From Planctomycetota bacterium (GTDB lineage Bacteria > Planctomycetota > Planctomycetia > Pirellulales > Pirellulaceae): DNA of 64,000 nt. A program made the position numbers and the translations under genes. The DNA lies in assembly GCA_026692905.1 (NCBI GenBank), contig JAPLNL010000126.1, positions 1 through 64,000 of the forward strand. Reading direction: 5' to 3'. Numbering within the stretch: the stretch's first letter is position 1; the number at the start of each line of letters is the position of its first letter. Of this stretch, positions 44,601 to 53,041 are shown piece by piece. The notes beneath the pieces were generated by a model. It was not told the origin of the DNA and searched no databases. It saw only the letters and a program-made list of their open reading frames with translations.

Positions 44601-45159
44601 GCGTCACCTCCACCGACTGCGCTCGAAGCTCGATAGCTAATTTCTGCATCGCATATCGATATCGACTCGCAGCCGTTGCAGGGGGAATCGCCAACACTTC
44701 TGAAATCTGGAGGAACGTCATCTCCTCCCAAATTTTAAGAACTACCACTTCGCGTTGATCAATAGGCAAGGTTCGAATGGCCAACCAAATCGCGCGGTAG
44801 GACTCTTCTTTTTCTATTTCGTCGACAGTTCGGCGAGTCAGGAGGTCGGTAAGATCGCTGACGGTTGTACCGCGACGCTTCTTGCGAAGAATAACCAGCG
44901 ACTCGTTTCGAACCATCTGAAGCAAATAGGACCATGGACTCGACGCGCGACTGAGTAGGTTGGGGCTGCCCGCGACACGAACAAGCACGGCTTGCACAGC
45001 ATCCTCAGCGTCATGTTGGTTGCGAGTGATCGTGACCGAAAATCGCACCAAACGCATGGAGGTCAAATCGTACAGCCCCGACAACGCCGCAGCACCGCTT
45101 TCCGCGATGCATTGGGCATTTTCCCTAACTCGATCAGAAAAGGTGGGTAGTGCGCTCAT
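44593..45159 (-). CDS. ECF-type RNA polymerase sigma factor
   Basis: From the ATG at 45159 the product is 188 residues. Region 2 reads RLVRFSVTITRNQHDAEDAV (typical DxEDxVQ helix) with VLVRVAGSPNLLSR; region 4 contains LPIDQREVVVLKIWEEMTF and SEVLAIPPATAASRYRYAMQK, a helix-turn-helix. This is the size and layout of extracytoplasmic-function sigma factors. The open frame extends to 45450 but the added sequence is shared with the divergent gene's leader region. The following gene overlaps by 8 nt. It probably controls its own cluster, though no promoter consensus could be verified. Confidence 0.88.
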   Translation of the reverse strand: MSALPTFSDRVRENAQCIAESGAAALSGLYDLTSMRLVRFSVTITRNQHDAEDAVQAVLVRVAGSPNLLSRASSPWSYLLQMVRNESLVILRKKRRGTTVSDLTDLLTRRTVDEIEKEESYRAIWLAIRTLPIDQREVVVLKIWEEMTFLQISEVLAIPPATAASRYRYAMQKLAIELRAQSVEVTHE

Positions 45160-45328
45160 GACAAAGGTACAGGATGCGCGAAACCGACCGATTTGTCTAA
45201 CAAGTTCGAAAAATTGTAGAACCGCCCGCTGCAAGCAGCGTTTTGCTACGTGACAGCTGAGGCGTTTGCTGCGACTTTCGCTATACTCTGCCTGTTTCAA
45301 ATTTTCCTCCCTAACAAGGTTTCCGAAA

Positions 45329-46999
45329 TTGGACGAGTCGAATAAACCGTTACGTATCGTTGTTGTTGGTGGCGTTGCGGGCGGAGCATCCGCTGCGACG
45401 CGCGCACGGCGTGTGAACGCCATGGCGGACATCACTTTGCTCGAACGCAATTCGGTCGTTTCTTTTGCAAACTGCGGGTTGCCCTACCATGTCGGTGGCG
45501 AAATTGAGAAACGCCAAAGTTTGATCGTCGCAAAAAAAGAGTTGTTTTGGAATCGGTTCCGCATTCACGTCAAAACGGATTGCGAAGCTGTCAAAATCGA
45601 CCGAGTCGAAAAATGGGTGCATATCTTGGATCGAGTGAGTGGAGTTGCGACGACGCTTCCCTACGACCGATTGATCTTGGCGACGGGAGCGGAACCCAAC
45701 GTCCCTGACTATTGCGTCCCAATGCCAGCAAATGCTTTCCACTTGTGGACCCTTGCCGACATGGATGGCATTTTGGCCAAGCTCGCAGGCGGGGCCGTCA
45801 CGAATGCCGTGGTCATCGGTGGCGGATTCGTTGGCCTGGAGGTGGTCGAGCAACTACACCGCCGCGGTGTGCACGTGACGCTTGTTGAAAGAAATCCCCA
45901 GATCTTGACTCGCTTGGATCGCGTCTTCGCCAAAATGGTTGAAAACCATATCGCGTCGAAGTCCGTCGATTTGGAGCTTGGAAATCCCATCGTTTCGCTC
46001 AAGCAAGAAAACGGGATCGCCGTATCGGCCACGCTCAAGGATGGTCGCACTCTCCCTCTTGATTTGCTCATTGTCGGTGCAGGCGTCAGGCCTCGAACGC
46101 AGCTGGCTTCCGAATGCGGCCTGAATCTAGGCAATGAAGGCGGCATTGATGTCAACGACGTGATGCAAACGTCTGACCCAAACATCTATGCCGTCGGGGA
46201 TATCGTAGAATATCGAAACGGGGTGACTGGCAAACGCGGGCTAAACCCACTCGCCGGTCCGGCCAATCGATCAGGCAGAATTGCTGGAAAGCACGCCGCG
46301 ACTGGCCACAGCGAAGTTATGGGGCCGGTACTCGGTACCTCGATCGTCCGAGTTTTCGATCTTACTGCGGCTTGCACTGGCCTCAATGAACGAGCCTTGG
46401 CAGCCAACGGAATCGAGTTTCGAACCGCCATTATTCAAGCGGCCCACCATGCATCGTACTTTCCCGGTTCGGAATCCATGCAACTCAAGATTCTGTATTC
46501 GCCAAAGGATGGCAAGCTCCTAGGAGCCCAAGCTGTCGGAGGCGACGGCGTCGACAAGCGAATCGACATTTTGGCAACAGCATTGCACTTCGGCGGTACC
46601 GTATTTCAGTTGGCTCAATTGGATCTTGCTTATGCGCCTCCCTATGGAAGCGCGAAGGACCCGATTCACATGGCTGCCTTTGCTGCATGCAATGATCTCA
46701 ATGGAACGCCCGTCTTGGCGCTACCCAATGCAGACCTGACAGGAATGCAAATCGTGGACGTGCGCACTGCTTCCGAACGGGAAAAGCTACCTCTTCCAGG
46801 TGCAATCGCAATCGAGGTGGATGATTTCCCGCCGCATATCAGCGAGTTGGACCCGGAACGTGCGACGGTAGTGGTTTGCCATTCAGGTAAACGCGCTCAC
46901 GTCGCAGCATCTTGGCTACGAAGCAGTGGATTCAAGAACGTGTCCAACTTGACCGGCGGGATGGCCATTCGCAGCTTGATTGACCATCTGGCCAAGTAG
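45329..46999 (+). CDS. CoA-disulfide reductase-type FAD/NAD(P) oxidoreductase with C-terminal rhodanese domain
   Basis: From the TTG at 45329 (aagg about 10 nt before) the product is 556 residues. A FAD Rossmann start (IVVVGGVAGGASAATRAR), catalytic motif SFANCGLPYHVGG with Cys49, a NAD(P) fold (AVVIGGGFVGLEVVEQLHRRG) and the second FAD motif (NIYAVGDIVE) precede a rhodanese domain (about 460-556) with active Cys517 in VVVCHSGKRAHVAA. This is the CoADR-RHD architecture, which reduces CoA-persulfide or CoA disulfide with NAD(P)H. It likely works in sulfur or thiol homeostasis in the cytoplasm. A TTG at 45266 is an alternative start, but it overlaps a possible -10 region (tatact, 45282-45287). 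It is divergent from the sigma gene. Confidence 0.88.
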   Translation: MDESNKPLRIVVVGGVAGGASAATRARRVNAMADITLLERNSVVSFANCGLPYHVGGEIEKRQSLIVAKKELFWNRFRIHVKTDCEAVKIDRVEKWVHILDRVSGVATTLPYDRLILATGAEPNVPDYCVPMPANAFHLWTLADMDGILAKLAGGAVTNAVVIGGGFVGLEVVEQLHRRGVHVTLVERNPQILTRLDRVFAKMVENHIASKSVDLELGNPIVSLKQENGIAVSATLKDGRTLPLDLLIVGAGVRPRTQLASECGLNLGNEGGIDVNDVMQTSDPNIYAVGDIVEYRNGVTGKRGLNPLAGPANRSGRIAGKHAATGHSEVMGPVLGTSIVRVFDLTAACTGLNERALAANGIEFRTAIIQAAHHASYFPGSESMQLKILYSPKDGKLLGAQAVGGDGVDKRIDILATALHFGGTVFQLAQLDLAYAPPYGSAKDPIHMAAFAACNDLNGTPVLALPNADLTGMQIVDVRTASEREKLPLPGAIAIEVDDFPPHISELDPERATVVVCHSGKRAHVAASWLRSSGFKNVSNLTGGMAIRSLIDHLAK

Positions 47000-47004
47000 C
47001 ATCC

Positions 47005-47195
47005 GTGTGAATGCCGTCGCTTCGCGAATCTCAGGCAAGCCATCTAGGTAGACCACGGATTTCATCCGTGGCTATAAAATGCCACCGCTCCGCGGTTAGG
47101 CGAGCGGTGGGTTGCGATATGCCTGGCAAGACTCGCAATCTTGCGCGCCGTTCTAAGAATGGATGCCGAATCAGTAGCTTGCGCGTCGTGCGAAG
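47005..47195. repeat. Dispersed repeat with gaatgccgtcgcttcgcga core (copy 2) and a flanking arm
   Basis: 47005-47130 matches the element at 26560-26690 in the order of conserved blocks, including an inverted pair accacggatttcatccgtgg at its centre. At 47175-47191 lies tagcttgcgcgtcgtgc, one arm of the hairpin family found at 52811-53032. No ORF is supported here. Confidence 0.7.
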
Positions 47196-47217
47196 GAAGC
47201 GGCGCAACGAGGCTCGT

Positions 47218-48285
47218 CTACCTTCGCACAAAGTCCTGCGAGATGCCTCGCGAGACCATCGAAGCGTTCCCAATGGTTCCGGACAGTGACTCCATTAGGT
47301 GCTTCTGATCAAGGTAGTTCATGATCGCTACTCGGACGTCCACGGGTAAATGCGAAAACTTGGTCATGTTGTAGGCGACGCCTTGATGGTAAACCAACGA
47401 CTCGAGCCATTGCTGAGGAATCGATGGCTCGTACATATCAAGTTTCGCGCCAAGCTTGTGTATCGGTGTTGGGTAACTGCGTTGTTCAATGTCCCGGGCA
47501 AATGTCTTCGCGAACTGCCTTAGGTTCTCCTGCTGACGAACATAGCGGGTAGCTGTGTTGGCTGCATTTTCATCATACTCCTGGTACAAGGCCACGACGA
47601 ATTGTTGTGTGGACAAAACGCGTGGACGCTTGGAGTGAGGGTTTTCCAAGCCAGCCGCTTCAATGGTGACATCCAATAAGTCAGCTCGCCAGGAATTGGG
47701 TACTTCGAAGACGATACGAAATGGCCGAGCCCCCTCAAGCGTTGTTTGCGATGACTGCTTGACTTTGAAGTACACACCTCGGCGACGCTCAAGTGTACCG
47801 GCAGCGTTCACAAGTTCCATCGAAGGCTTCTTGGCATAGTGAACTGTTTCATGCGAGTTGTCGTGGTAGTAAGCATATCCTTGAGCGGAACCAACGCCTG
47901 GGTATCCTCCCACGCCGCGGATGGCCGCTTCTCTCACTCGATCCCCCTCCTGGCTGATCTGCATCGGACCAAACACATCACTTTGCAATTCTGTGCGTGG
48001 CGAAAAATCAGCGACTTGGACATCCTCGTGTCGGCTGACAATTCGGACGGTATATTCGGTTACCACCGCTGTGTCGCCAGGAGTAAACAAGGCCGACACA
48101 TCCAACTGCACATCCACCATGCGCGAGTTCGGTAACTGTCTCATCAGGCCGATCGAATTGGAGTCTCGAGCGGGTGCCATCTGATTTACATCGAATGCGA
48201 CTTGCCCCAAGCCGACCGAAAAGCAGTTCAATGAAACTGCGATCAAAAAAACACCTAAACGGACAAAAGAAATTAAAGTCTTCAT
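47218..48285 (-). CDS. Exported protein, unknown function
   Basis: From the ATG at 48285 (ggaggggg about 9 nt before) the product is 355 residues. It has a signal peptide (LISFVRLGVFLIAVSLNCFS), then a beta-rich domain (VDVQLDVSALFTPGDTAVV, VEYTVRIVSRHEDVQVADFS) and a helical C-terminal part (LRQFAKTFARDIEQRSY, PVDVRVAIMNYLDQKHL). I do not recognise a family. It is likely periplasmic. It stands alone between two dispersed-repeat regions. Confidence 0.65.
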   Translation of the reverse strand: MKTLISFVRLGVFLIAVSLNCFSVGLGQVAFDVNQMAPARDSNSIGLMRQLPNSRMVDVQLDVSALFTPGDTAVVTEYTVRIVSRHEDVQVADFSPRTELQSDVFGPMQISQEGDRVREAAIRGVGGYPGVGSAQGYAYYHDNSHETVHYAKKPSMELVNAAGTLERRRGVYFKVKQSSQTTLEGARPFRIVFEVPNSWRADLLDVTIEAAGLENPHSKRPRVLSTQQFVVALYQEYDENAANTATRYVRQQENLRQFAKTFARDIEQRSYPTPIHKLGAKLDMYEPSIPQQWLESLVYHQGVAYNMTKFSHLPVDVRVAIMNYLDQKHLMESLSGTIGNASMVSRGISQDFVRR

Positions 48286-48579
48286 CTTAACTATCCCCCT
48301 CCATGGCACCCGTCCGATCGCAAACATTTTGATTCGCGTTCGGCGATAGCCTTTGATTATTGGATCATCGTTTCCGTCACGATCCTTGCACAGTCGTCTG
48401 GCTATCTAGAGTGCTCTACAGAGCAACCGCCGTTCCATCTTGGAAAGAAGCAAGCAAAAAGGTGGAAATGGGTTGTACTGGGCTTTCTAATCTTCCTAAC
48501 CCGCAAGCTCCACCTAAGAGCTGCTCCCTGTGCGTTGTAATACTAACAATGTCTAAGTGTCAGGCAAGCGAATGAGAGC
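48286..48579. other. Non-coding gap upstream of the exported protein, nothing identified
   Basis: These 294 bp contain the leader of the exported protein gene (ggaggggg near 48297) and otherwise no ORF with coding character, no tRNA and no repeat that I could match in the window. Confidence 0.5.
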
Positions 48580-49323
48580 CTAGAATTCAAGTTGTGAAAA
48601 GCTCGTGATGGTAAGACCGGTAAACTCCGCAGGCAGGGGGATATTGTTCGGTCGAACGCTCGCTACAACCTGCATGCCAGCTTGGTTGGCTGCAATCAAT
48701 TCGGCATGCACATCTGTCACAAAAACGATCTCACCGGGATCGTATTGGGATTCTGCGGCGATCCTGCTGTAGCTTCCTGCATCGCGTTTGGTGCCGATGG
48801 TCGTATCATAATGAGCGCTAAACAGATCGGTTAGGTCGCCAAGTGTCGTGTATTTGAAGAACATGCGCTGCGCCAAAACACTTCCGGACGAGTAAATCCT
48901 CAAATCCAAACCGCTAGCTTTCCATTGTTCCAAAGCGGGCAACACATCTGCAAACAATTCAGCTCGTAGGGCTCCACTTTCAAATCCACTTTGCCAAACC
49001 ATTCCCTGCAGCAGTTTTAGTCCCGTCGCCTTGCTGTCCGTGGCCATCAGCTGTTGCAAGTGCTCATTCAGTTTCCCTCCTGCGATGCGAGGACCGGTTT
49101 TCCAATCGGGGCCGAGCCAATCCTCGATCCCAGTCGTTCCGGCATCCTTCGCAACGGTCCGAATTGCATCTTGAACCGCAGGTGTACCCCAGCTTTCGGT
49201 CAAAAATCGATCCATGTTGTTCTTGGCGTAGGGAAACATCACATCGTAAACAAAACGAATGTCCGAGATGGTCCCTTCGATGTCCAAGAGCACACAGCGA
49301 GTTTCCAGTTTGGCGATTGTCAT
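48580..49323 (-). CDS. mtnC: Acireductone synthase (enolase-phosphatase E1), methionine salvage
   Basis: The 247-residue protein starts with the HAD motif LLDIEGTISDIRF (Asp14, Glu16). Family landmarks include FVYDVMFPYAKNNM, LRIYSSGSVLAQRMFF and FVTDVHAELIAANQAG with its Asp. MtnC uses HAD chemistry to enolise and dephosphorylate 2,3-diketo-5-methylthiopentyl-1-phosphate to acireductone in the methionine salvage pathway. It lies directly downstream of mtnD on the same strand, with a 137-bp gap that carries a palindrome. Together they supply and consume the same intermediate. Other salvage genes (mtnA, mtnB, mtnN) are not in the window. Confidence 0.92.
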   Translation of the reverse strand: MTIAKLETRCVLLDIEGTISDIRFVYDVMFPYAKNNMDRFLTESWGTPAVQDAIRTVAKDAGTTGIEDWLGPDWKTGPRIAGGKLNEHLQQLMATDSKATGLKLLQGMVWQSGFESGALRAELFADVLPALEQWKASGLDLRIYSSGSVLAQRMFFKYTTLGDLTDLFSAHYDTTIGTKRDAGSYSRIAAESQYDPGEIVFVTDVHAELIAANQAGMQVVASVRPNNIPLPAEFTGLTITSFSQLEF

Positions 49324-49358
49324 ATTAAGTTAGGTTGTGGTTATGCACTGAAAGACCG

Positions 49359-49447
49359 GAGGGCTACATATCCTAAGCCCAAAGGCCGACACATCCCTGC
49401 CGGTGGCGTTAGCCGGCGTTAGCCACCGGCAGGGATGCTTCGCCCTC
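49359..49447. repeat. Palindrome between mtnD and mtnC
   Basis: Arms catccctgccggtggc (49392-49407) and gccaccggcagggatg (49422-49437) pair perfectly over 16 bp around a 14-nt loop with gcgttagcc repeats. Outer ggaggg and ccctcc sequences extend the pairing. As the mtnD gene runs into it, a role as RNA structure between the genes is possible; there is no T tract. Confidence 0.7.
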
Positions 49448-49460
49448 CGGTGCTATTAGT

Positions 49461-50027
49461 CTAGCTCGGCTCAGGGCTGAATGACCGATTCCACTCGCTT
49501 GGTGGTCGGGGGCTATACTCCTCGTGCACTCCTCGCTCGACGTAATGAGGCGTCCAACCGGAAGTGTCCTCAAAGAACCGAATGCAGCGAATGTGGCGAT
49601 CGTCGCACAGGTTAAACCAGTGCTTCGTGCCGCGAGGAACATTGATCATGTCGCCGCTTTCGACGGTGACTCCGAACACCGGGCCCCCCTCAGGAGCCAA
49701 GTGAAAAATCCCTTTGCCGGAAACGGTAAAACGGACTTCGTCTTCGCTATGAGTATGTTCCTTGTTGAACTTCTGAAGCATCGCGTCCAAATTAGGTGTA
49801 TCCGATTTGACGTTGATCACGTCAGCGGTAACGAAGCCCCCCTTTTGTTTGACTTGCTCGATTTCAGGGGCGTATTCGGTGAGGATGTCTTGGTCGGTTG
49901 CATCCGGGCTGAGACGGCCGGCTACCTGCCATTGCTCAAACCAAATACCGAATGGTTTGAGAAACTCGGAGATTTCTGCAGGATTGTCAATCGTTCGCTG
50001 TTCAGACTGAATAAAGACGCTGGCCAT
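49461..50027 (-). CDS. mtnD: Acireductone dioxygenase, methionine salvage
   Basis: The 188-residue cupin carries the ARD metal ligands His91, His93 and Glu97 in EHTHSEDEVRF and His136 in RGTKHWFNLCDD. The start ATG is at 50027. ARD oxidises acireductone with Ni2+ or Fe2+ to a 2-keto acid (on-pathway with Fe) or to methylthiopropionate and CO (with Ni). Its gene precedes mtnC on the same strand. The pair is the tail of the methionine salvage pathway. Confidence 0.92.
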   Translation of the reverse strand: MASVFIQSEQRTIDNPAEISEFLKPFGIWFEQWQVAGRLSPDATDQDILTEYAPEIEQVKQKGGFVTADVINVKSDTPNLDAMLQKFNKEHTHSEDEVRFTVSGKGIFHLAPEGGPVFGVTVESGDMINVPRGTKHWFNLCDDRHIRCIRFFEDTSGWTPHYVERGVHEEYSPRPPSEWNRSFSPEPS

Positions 50028-50269
50028 GATTTTTGAGGATCAACGAAGGTGAGGAAATGAAGAAATACAACCGCAATGCAGCAAAACTCTACCGTTTTTT
50101 ATCCCGCATTGCAACAACTCCGTCCTAGAGCAACTCCGTCCTAGAGCGGAATCGACGACCGGGATAGACGACCGCGATAATCGTGGAGAAAAGGTTAACC
50201 CCAAATCGCAGGCATGTTATTGGCGGAACGGCGCAAGCCGTCCGGTGAATGACCAGTAATTGCCGCGAA

Positions 50270-50500
50270 ACCGGAGGGCCTGCGCCCTCCCACGGTAAAC
50301 ATGTTTCCAACGAGTTTACCTCAGCAATTCGTTGCTCGGGAGGGTGAGGCTCCTGCCGAACCATTGCACCGTTGGCTCGGCAGGAGCCTCGCCCTCCCTA
50401 AGGTTTTCAACGGAATTGACTTTGCAAAGATGTCCCTCCCTAAGGTTTTCAACGGAATTGACTTTGCAAAGATGTTTACAGCGGTGGCCTGCGCCCTCCC
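50270..50500. repeat. MITE-like element with REP core (long copy)
   Basis: The element runs from ggagggcctgcgccctccca via ggtaaacatgtttccaacg to gatgtttacagcggtgg and cctgcgccctccc. The core is again the palindrome gggagggtgaggctcctgcc/ggcaggagcctcgccctccc. A 42-bp tandem duplication beginning ccctccctaaggttttcaac sits at 50392-50433 and 50434-50475. It lies in the gap 50028-50674 between mtnD and the superoxide dismutase gene; the remaining sequence has no gene. Confidence 0.82.
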
Positions 50501-50674
50501 GCTACAAAAATACATCCTGAAGTGATTGCTAATCCGGTTTGTCCCGGTACTGGCGAAAGGTCGCCGGTCGCGTACACTATTGGGTCGCAGTGGATGGTTT
50601 GAAACTGCGCAGACCGATTCAACCTGTTAACGTTTTTTAAGATACAGCCGCAAATTCAACTCCGGAGTAACGAC

Positions 50675-51304
50675 ATGGCTCACACATTGCCCCCATTGCC
50701 ATACAAGACCGATGCAATGGAACCTCACATCGATACCCAAACGATGGAAATTCACCACGGCAAACACCACCAAGCCTACATCACTAATCTGAACAAAGCT
50801 GTAGAGGGAACGCCGCTGGAATCCAAAACGGCCGAAGAGCTGATCAAGGACTTGAGTGTTGTACCTGACGACAAACGCAAAGCCGTGCAGAACAACGCCG
50901 GTGGACACGTCAACCACTCGTTCTTCTGGCAAATCATCGGCTGGAACGCTGGCGGCAAACCAAGCGGTGCTTTGCTCGCTGACATCGAAGCGACCTTCGG
51001 TAGCTTTGACGCGTTCAAGGAAAAATTCGGAGCTGCCGGAACAACTCGGTTCGGAAGCGGCTGGGCATGGCTCGTCGTCAATCATGGCAAACTAGAAATT
51101 GGCTCCACCGCCAATCAAGATAGCCCGCTGATGGGAAAAGCTGTTGCTGGCATCGAGGGGACCCCAATCCTCGGCATGGACGTGTGGGAACACGCTTACT
51201 ACCTCAAGTACCAAAACCGCCGTCCTGATTACATCGCCGCGTTTTGGAATGTAGTCAATTGGAATGAAGTTACCAAACGCTACGATGCTGCTAAAAAGGC
51301 GTAG
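50675..51304 (+). CDS. Superoxide dismutase, Fe/Mn family (manganese-type pattern)
   Basis: The 209-residue protein has all four metal ligands: His27 ([10 protein letters not shown]), His81 ([10 protein letters not shown]), Asp169 and His173 ([20 protein letters not shown]). The GGHVNHS motif and the Gln in TANQDSPL favour the Mn type, though cambialistic enzymes share these. It converts superoxide to hydrogen peroxide and oxygen. There is no signal peptide, so it acts in the cytoplasm. The ATG is preceded by ggag 7-8 nt away. A hairpin follows the gene. Confidence 0.95.
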   Translation: MAHTLPPLPYKTDAMEPHIDTQTMEIHHGKHHQAYITNLNKAVEGTPLESKTAEELIKDLSVVPDDKRKAVQNNAGGHVNHSFFWQIIGWNAGGKPSGALLADIEATFGSFDAFKEKFGAAGTTRFGSGWAWLVVNHGKLEIGSTANQDSPLMGKAVAGIEGTPILGMDVWEHAYYLKYQNRRPDYIAAFWNVVNWNEVTKRYDAAKKA

Positions 51305-51358
51305 TGCTTATAGAGAATATCGCCCTAAAGCACTTTGATCCAAAGAAGTGTCATCTTA

Positions 51359-51385
51359 TAACCGTGAGGCCCACCCTCACGGTTA
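51359..51385 (+). terminator. Probable terminator hairpin after the superoxide dismutase gene
   Basis: Perfect 11-bp arms taaccgtgagg (51359-51369) and cctcacggtta (51375-51385) enclose cccac. There is no clear T run, so termination efficiency is uncertain. It lies about 55 bp after the stop codon. Confidence 0.55.
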
Positions 51386-51447
51386 CTCGTTTACCAGTCA
51401 GCCGAAGGCGTACTTTTCTTCTATTTCGGCAACGCTTTTGTTTCTGC

Positions 51448-51540
51448 AACGCTGTGAAGCAATTTGTAGCGAAACTCGTTAAGAGTTTCAGTCGTCTCGG
51501 CGCCACAGCCGAAAGTCTTGACGACTTTCGCTACACAAAC
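51448..51540. repeat. Copy of the tagcgaaactcgtcaagag palindrome family
   Basis: Left edge acgctgtgaagcaatttgta, left arm tagcgaaactcgttaagag and right arm gccgaaagtcttgacgactt are all present, followed by tcgctacac. Compare 10060-10190 and 25227-25320. Confidence 0.8.
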
Positions 51541-51554
51541 GACTCGCATTAAGA

Positions 51555-52709
51555 CTACTTCGCGCGTTCCTTCGTCTCCACTTTCGGCTTGTCTTTCAAT
51601 GTCCCCCCTGGCAACCGAATAAATCCAAAAGCTCCACCGTCTTCACCATCGGTTTCTTCCGCAAGGTAACCGCAAATCGCTCCGCTTTCCGAAATGCCTA
51701 GCGCGGCACTATGGATGGTTTTCTTTGACATCAACAACGGCGAAACCACACCATCCTTAAATACAAAAGCGGTCGGTCCACCCTCGCCACCCGTCGGATC
51801 ATCGCTTAGGCCTACGACCATTCCATCGCTGGTGATTCCATAAGCCTCGTTCGATTCGTCACCACGCAATAAATCGATGAGCGTAATCTTGCCCTTGAAA
51901 TTGACCACACAAGCACGCAATATGCCTTCGATCTTCAATGAACCTACTACCGTCCCTTCGTTGTTCATATCTTTAAGCTTTGGCTGCTCATCAGAAATTT
52001 TGCGACGAACCCATTCTCCATTGTCTGCATGCTCCCAAACAAACAAGGAACTATTGAAGTCGATTGGCGAAAGCTGTTCCTCTGCAATGCAACCTGCCAC
52101 TCGTTTCCCATCGGGGCTGATTAAGACACGTCCACCCTGTAAGAAGGGACTATTGACAATAATCGACGACAACTCGCGAGGGACCAAAACCGTGCTACCC
52201 TCAGTGAGTTCCCAGACACATGGTCGTGTACGCGCTGGATTGCTCCCTGTCGAATAGCCAGAGACGATTTTTCCATCAGCGCTTATATCTTGTGCTTGGC
52301 AAATCGTATCCGTCGACAGGGGTTGGAGAAGCTGCATCGCTTGGGTCCTGCTGTCCCAAACGAACCCGAGCATGCTTTTGTCCGATCCCGATTGGCGACT
52401 GACGTATCCAGCCACAACGCCATTCTCACTAAGCGCACACGGCTCCAAATTTGTATACGTTTTCGGTAGCCCAAATTCGACGTCGATATCACCTCTTCGA
52501 AAAAAACCGCGAAACGAAGTGATCGGCCCCTCGGTCACTTCTCGGGTCCCAATCACATCCAAATTAGTGTTGATAGCGACCGCCTGACTCAACGTTTTGG
52601 AATTTTCGATCAGCCGGATCTCGAAGTCCTGTGCCGCTCCATTAAGACTCAACACGCAGACCGGAAAGACTGTGAAAAGGGCCCCAAAAAATGATCGAAC
52701 CAGTTTCAT
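51555..52709 (-). CDS. Secreted HAF-repeat/propeller protein
   Basis: From the ATG at 52709 the product is 384 residues. A signal peptide (SFFGALFTVFPVCVLSLNG) is followed by repeats of the HAF type: AVAINTNLDVIG, ALSENGVVAGYV, DISADGKIVSGYS, LISPDGKRVAGC, DMNNEGTVVGSL, ITSDGMVVGLS and ISESGAICGYL. Such repeats form beta-propellers and are common in extracellular proteins. The C-terminal residues are basic and charged (KDKPKVETKERAK). The ligand is unknown. It lies downstream of the 41-bp tandem array and the TruD gene on the same strand. Confidence 0.7.
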   Translation of the reverse strand: MKLVRSFFGALFTVFPVCVLSLNGAAQDFEIRLIENSKTLSQAVAINTNLDVIGTREVTEGPITSFRGFFRRGDIDVEFGLPKTYTNLEPCALSENGVVAGYVSRQSGSDKSMLGFVWDSRTQAMQLLQPLSTDTICQAQDISADGKIVSGYSTGSNPARTRPCVWELTEGSTVLVPRELSSIIVNSPFLQGGRVLISPDGKRVAGCIAEEQLSPIDFNSSLFVWEHADNGEWVRRKISDEQPKLKDMNNEGTVVGSLKIEGILRACVVNFKGKITLIDLLRGDESNEAYGITSDGMVVGLSDDPTGGEGGPTAFVFKDGVVSPLLMSKKTIHSAALGISESGAICGYLAEETDGEDGGAFGFIRLPGGTLKDKPKVETKERAK

Positions 52710-52810
52710 CACAAGCTCCAAATCAATTGAACACAAAAAGCGTATTAGACATCCCGCTCATGATAGGCTAACGAGCGGGAAAAGACACCGTCTCGCTCTA
52801 TAAAATACTT

Positions 52811-53032
52811 AGCACGACGCGCGAGCTAGTGAACCGAATAACAAATTCACTAGCTTGCGCGTCGTGCTAGTGAACCGAATAACAAATTCACTAGCTTGCG
52901 CGTCGTGCTAGTGAATTGAGTAACAAATTCACTAGCTTGCGCGTCGTGCTAGTGAATTGGACAACAAATTCACTAGCTTGCGCGTCGTGCTAGTGAATTG
53001 AATAACAAATTCACTAGCTTGCGCGTCGTGCT
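52811..53032. repeat. Tandem array of five 41-bp units forming alternative hairpins
   Basis: A left arm agcacgacgcgcgagct (52811-52827) is followed by five 41-bp units (52828-52868, 52869-52909, 52910-52950, 52951-52991, 52992-53032). Each starts agtgaa and ends ttcactagcttgcgcgtcgt followed by gct. The left arm can pair with the right arm of any unit. Units differ only in the loop (about five bases). Single hairpins of the same family lie at 56294-56351, half copies at 60438-60461 and 47175-47191. It fills the gap between truD and the HAF-repeat gene; there is no gene in it. Confidence 0.92.
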
Positions 53033-53041
53033 AAGGTTGTT

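Noticed and set aside
45159-45450. N-terminal extension of the sigma factor frame
   Set aside because: The added 97 residues lack similarity to sigma factors and lie across the divergent promoter region.
52811-53032. Tandem array considered as a CRISPR
   Set aside because: The units are contiguous with almost identical internal parts and no unique spacers, and there are no cas genes.
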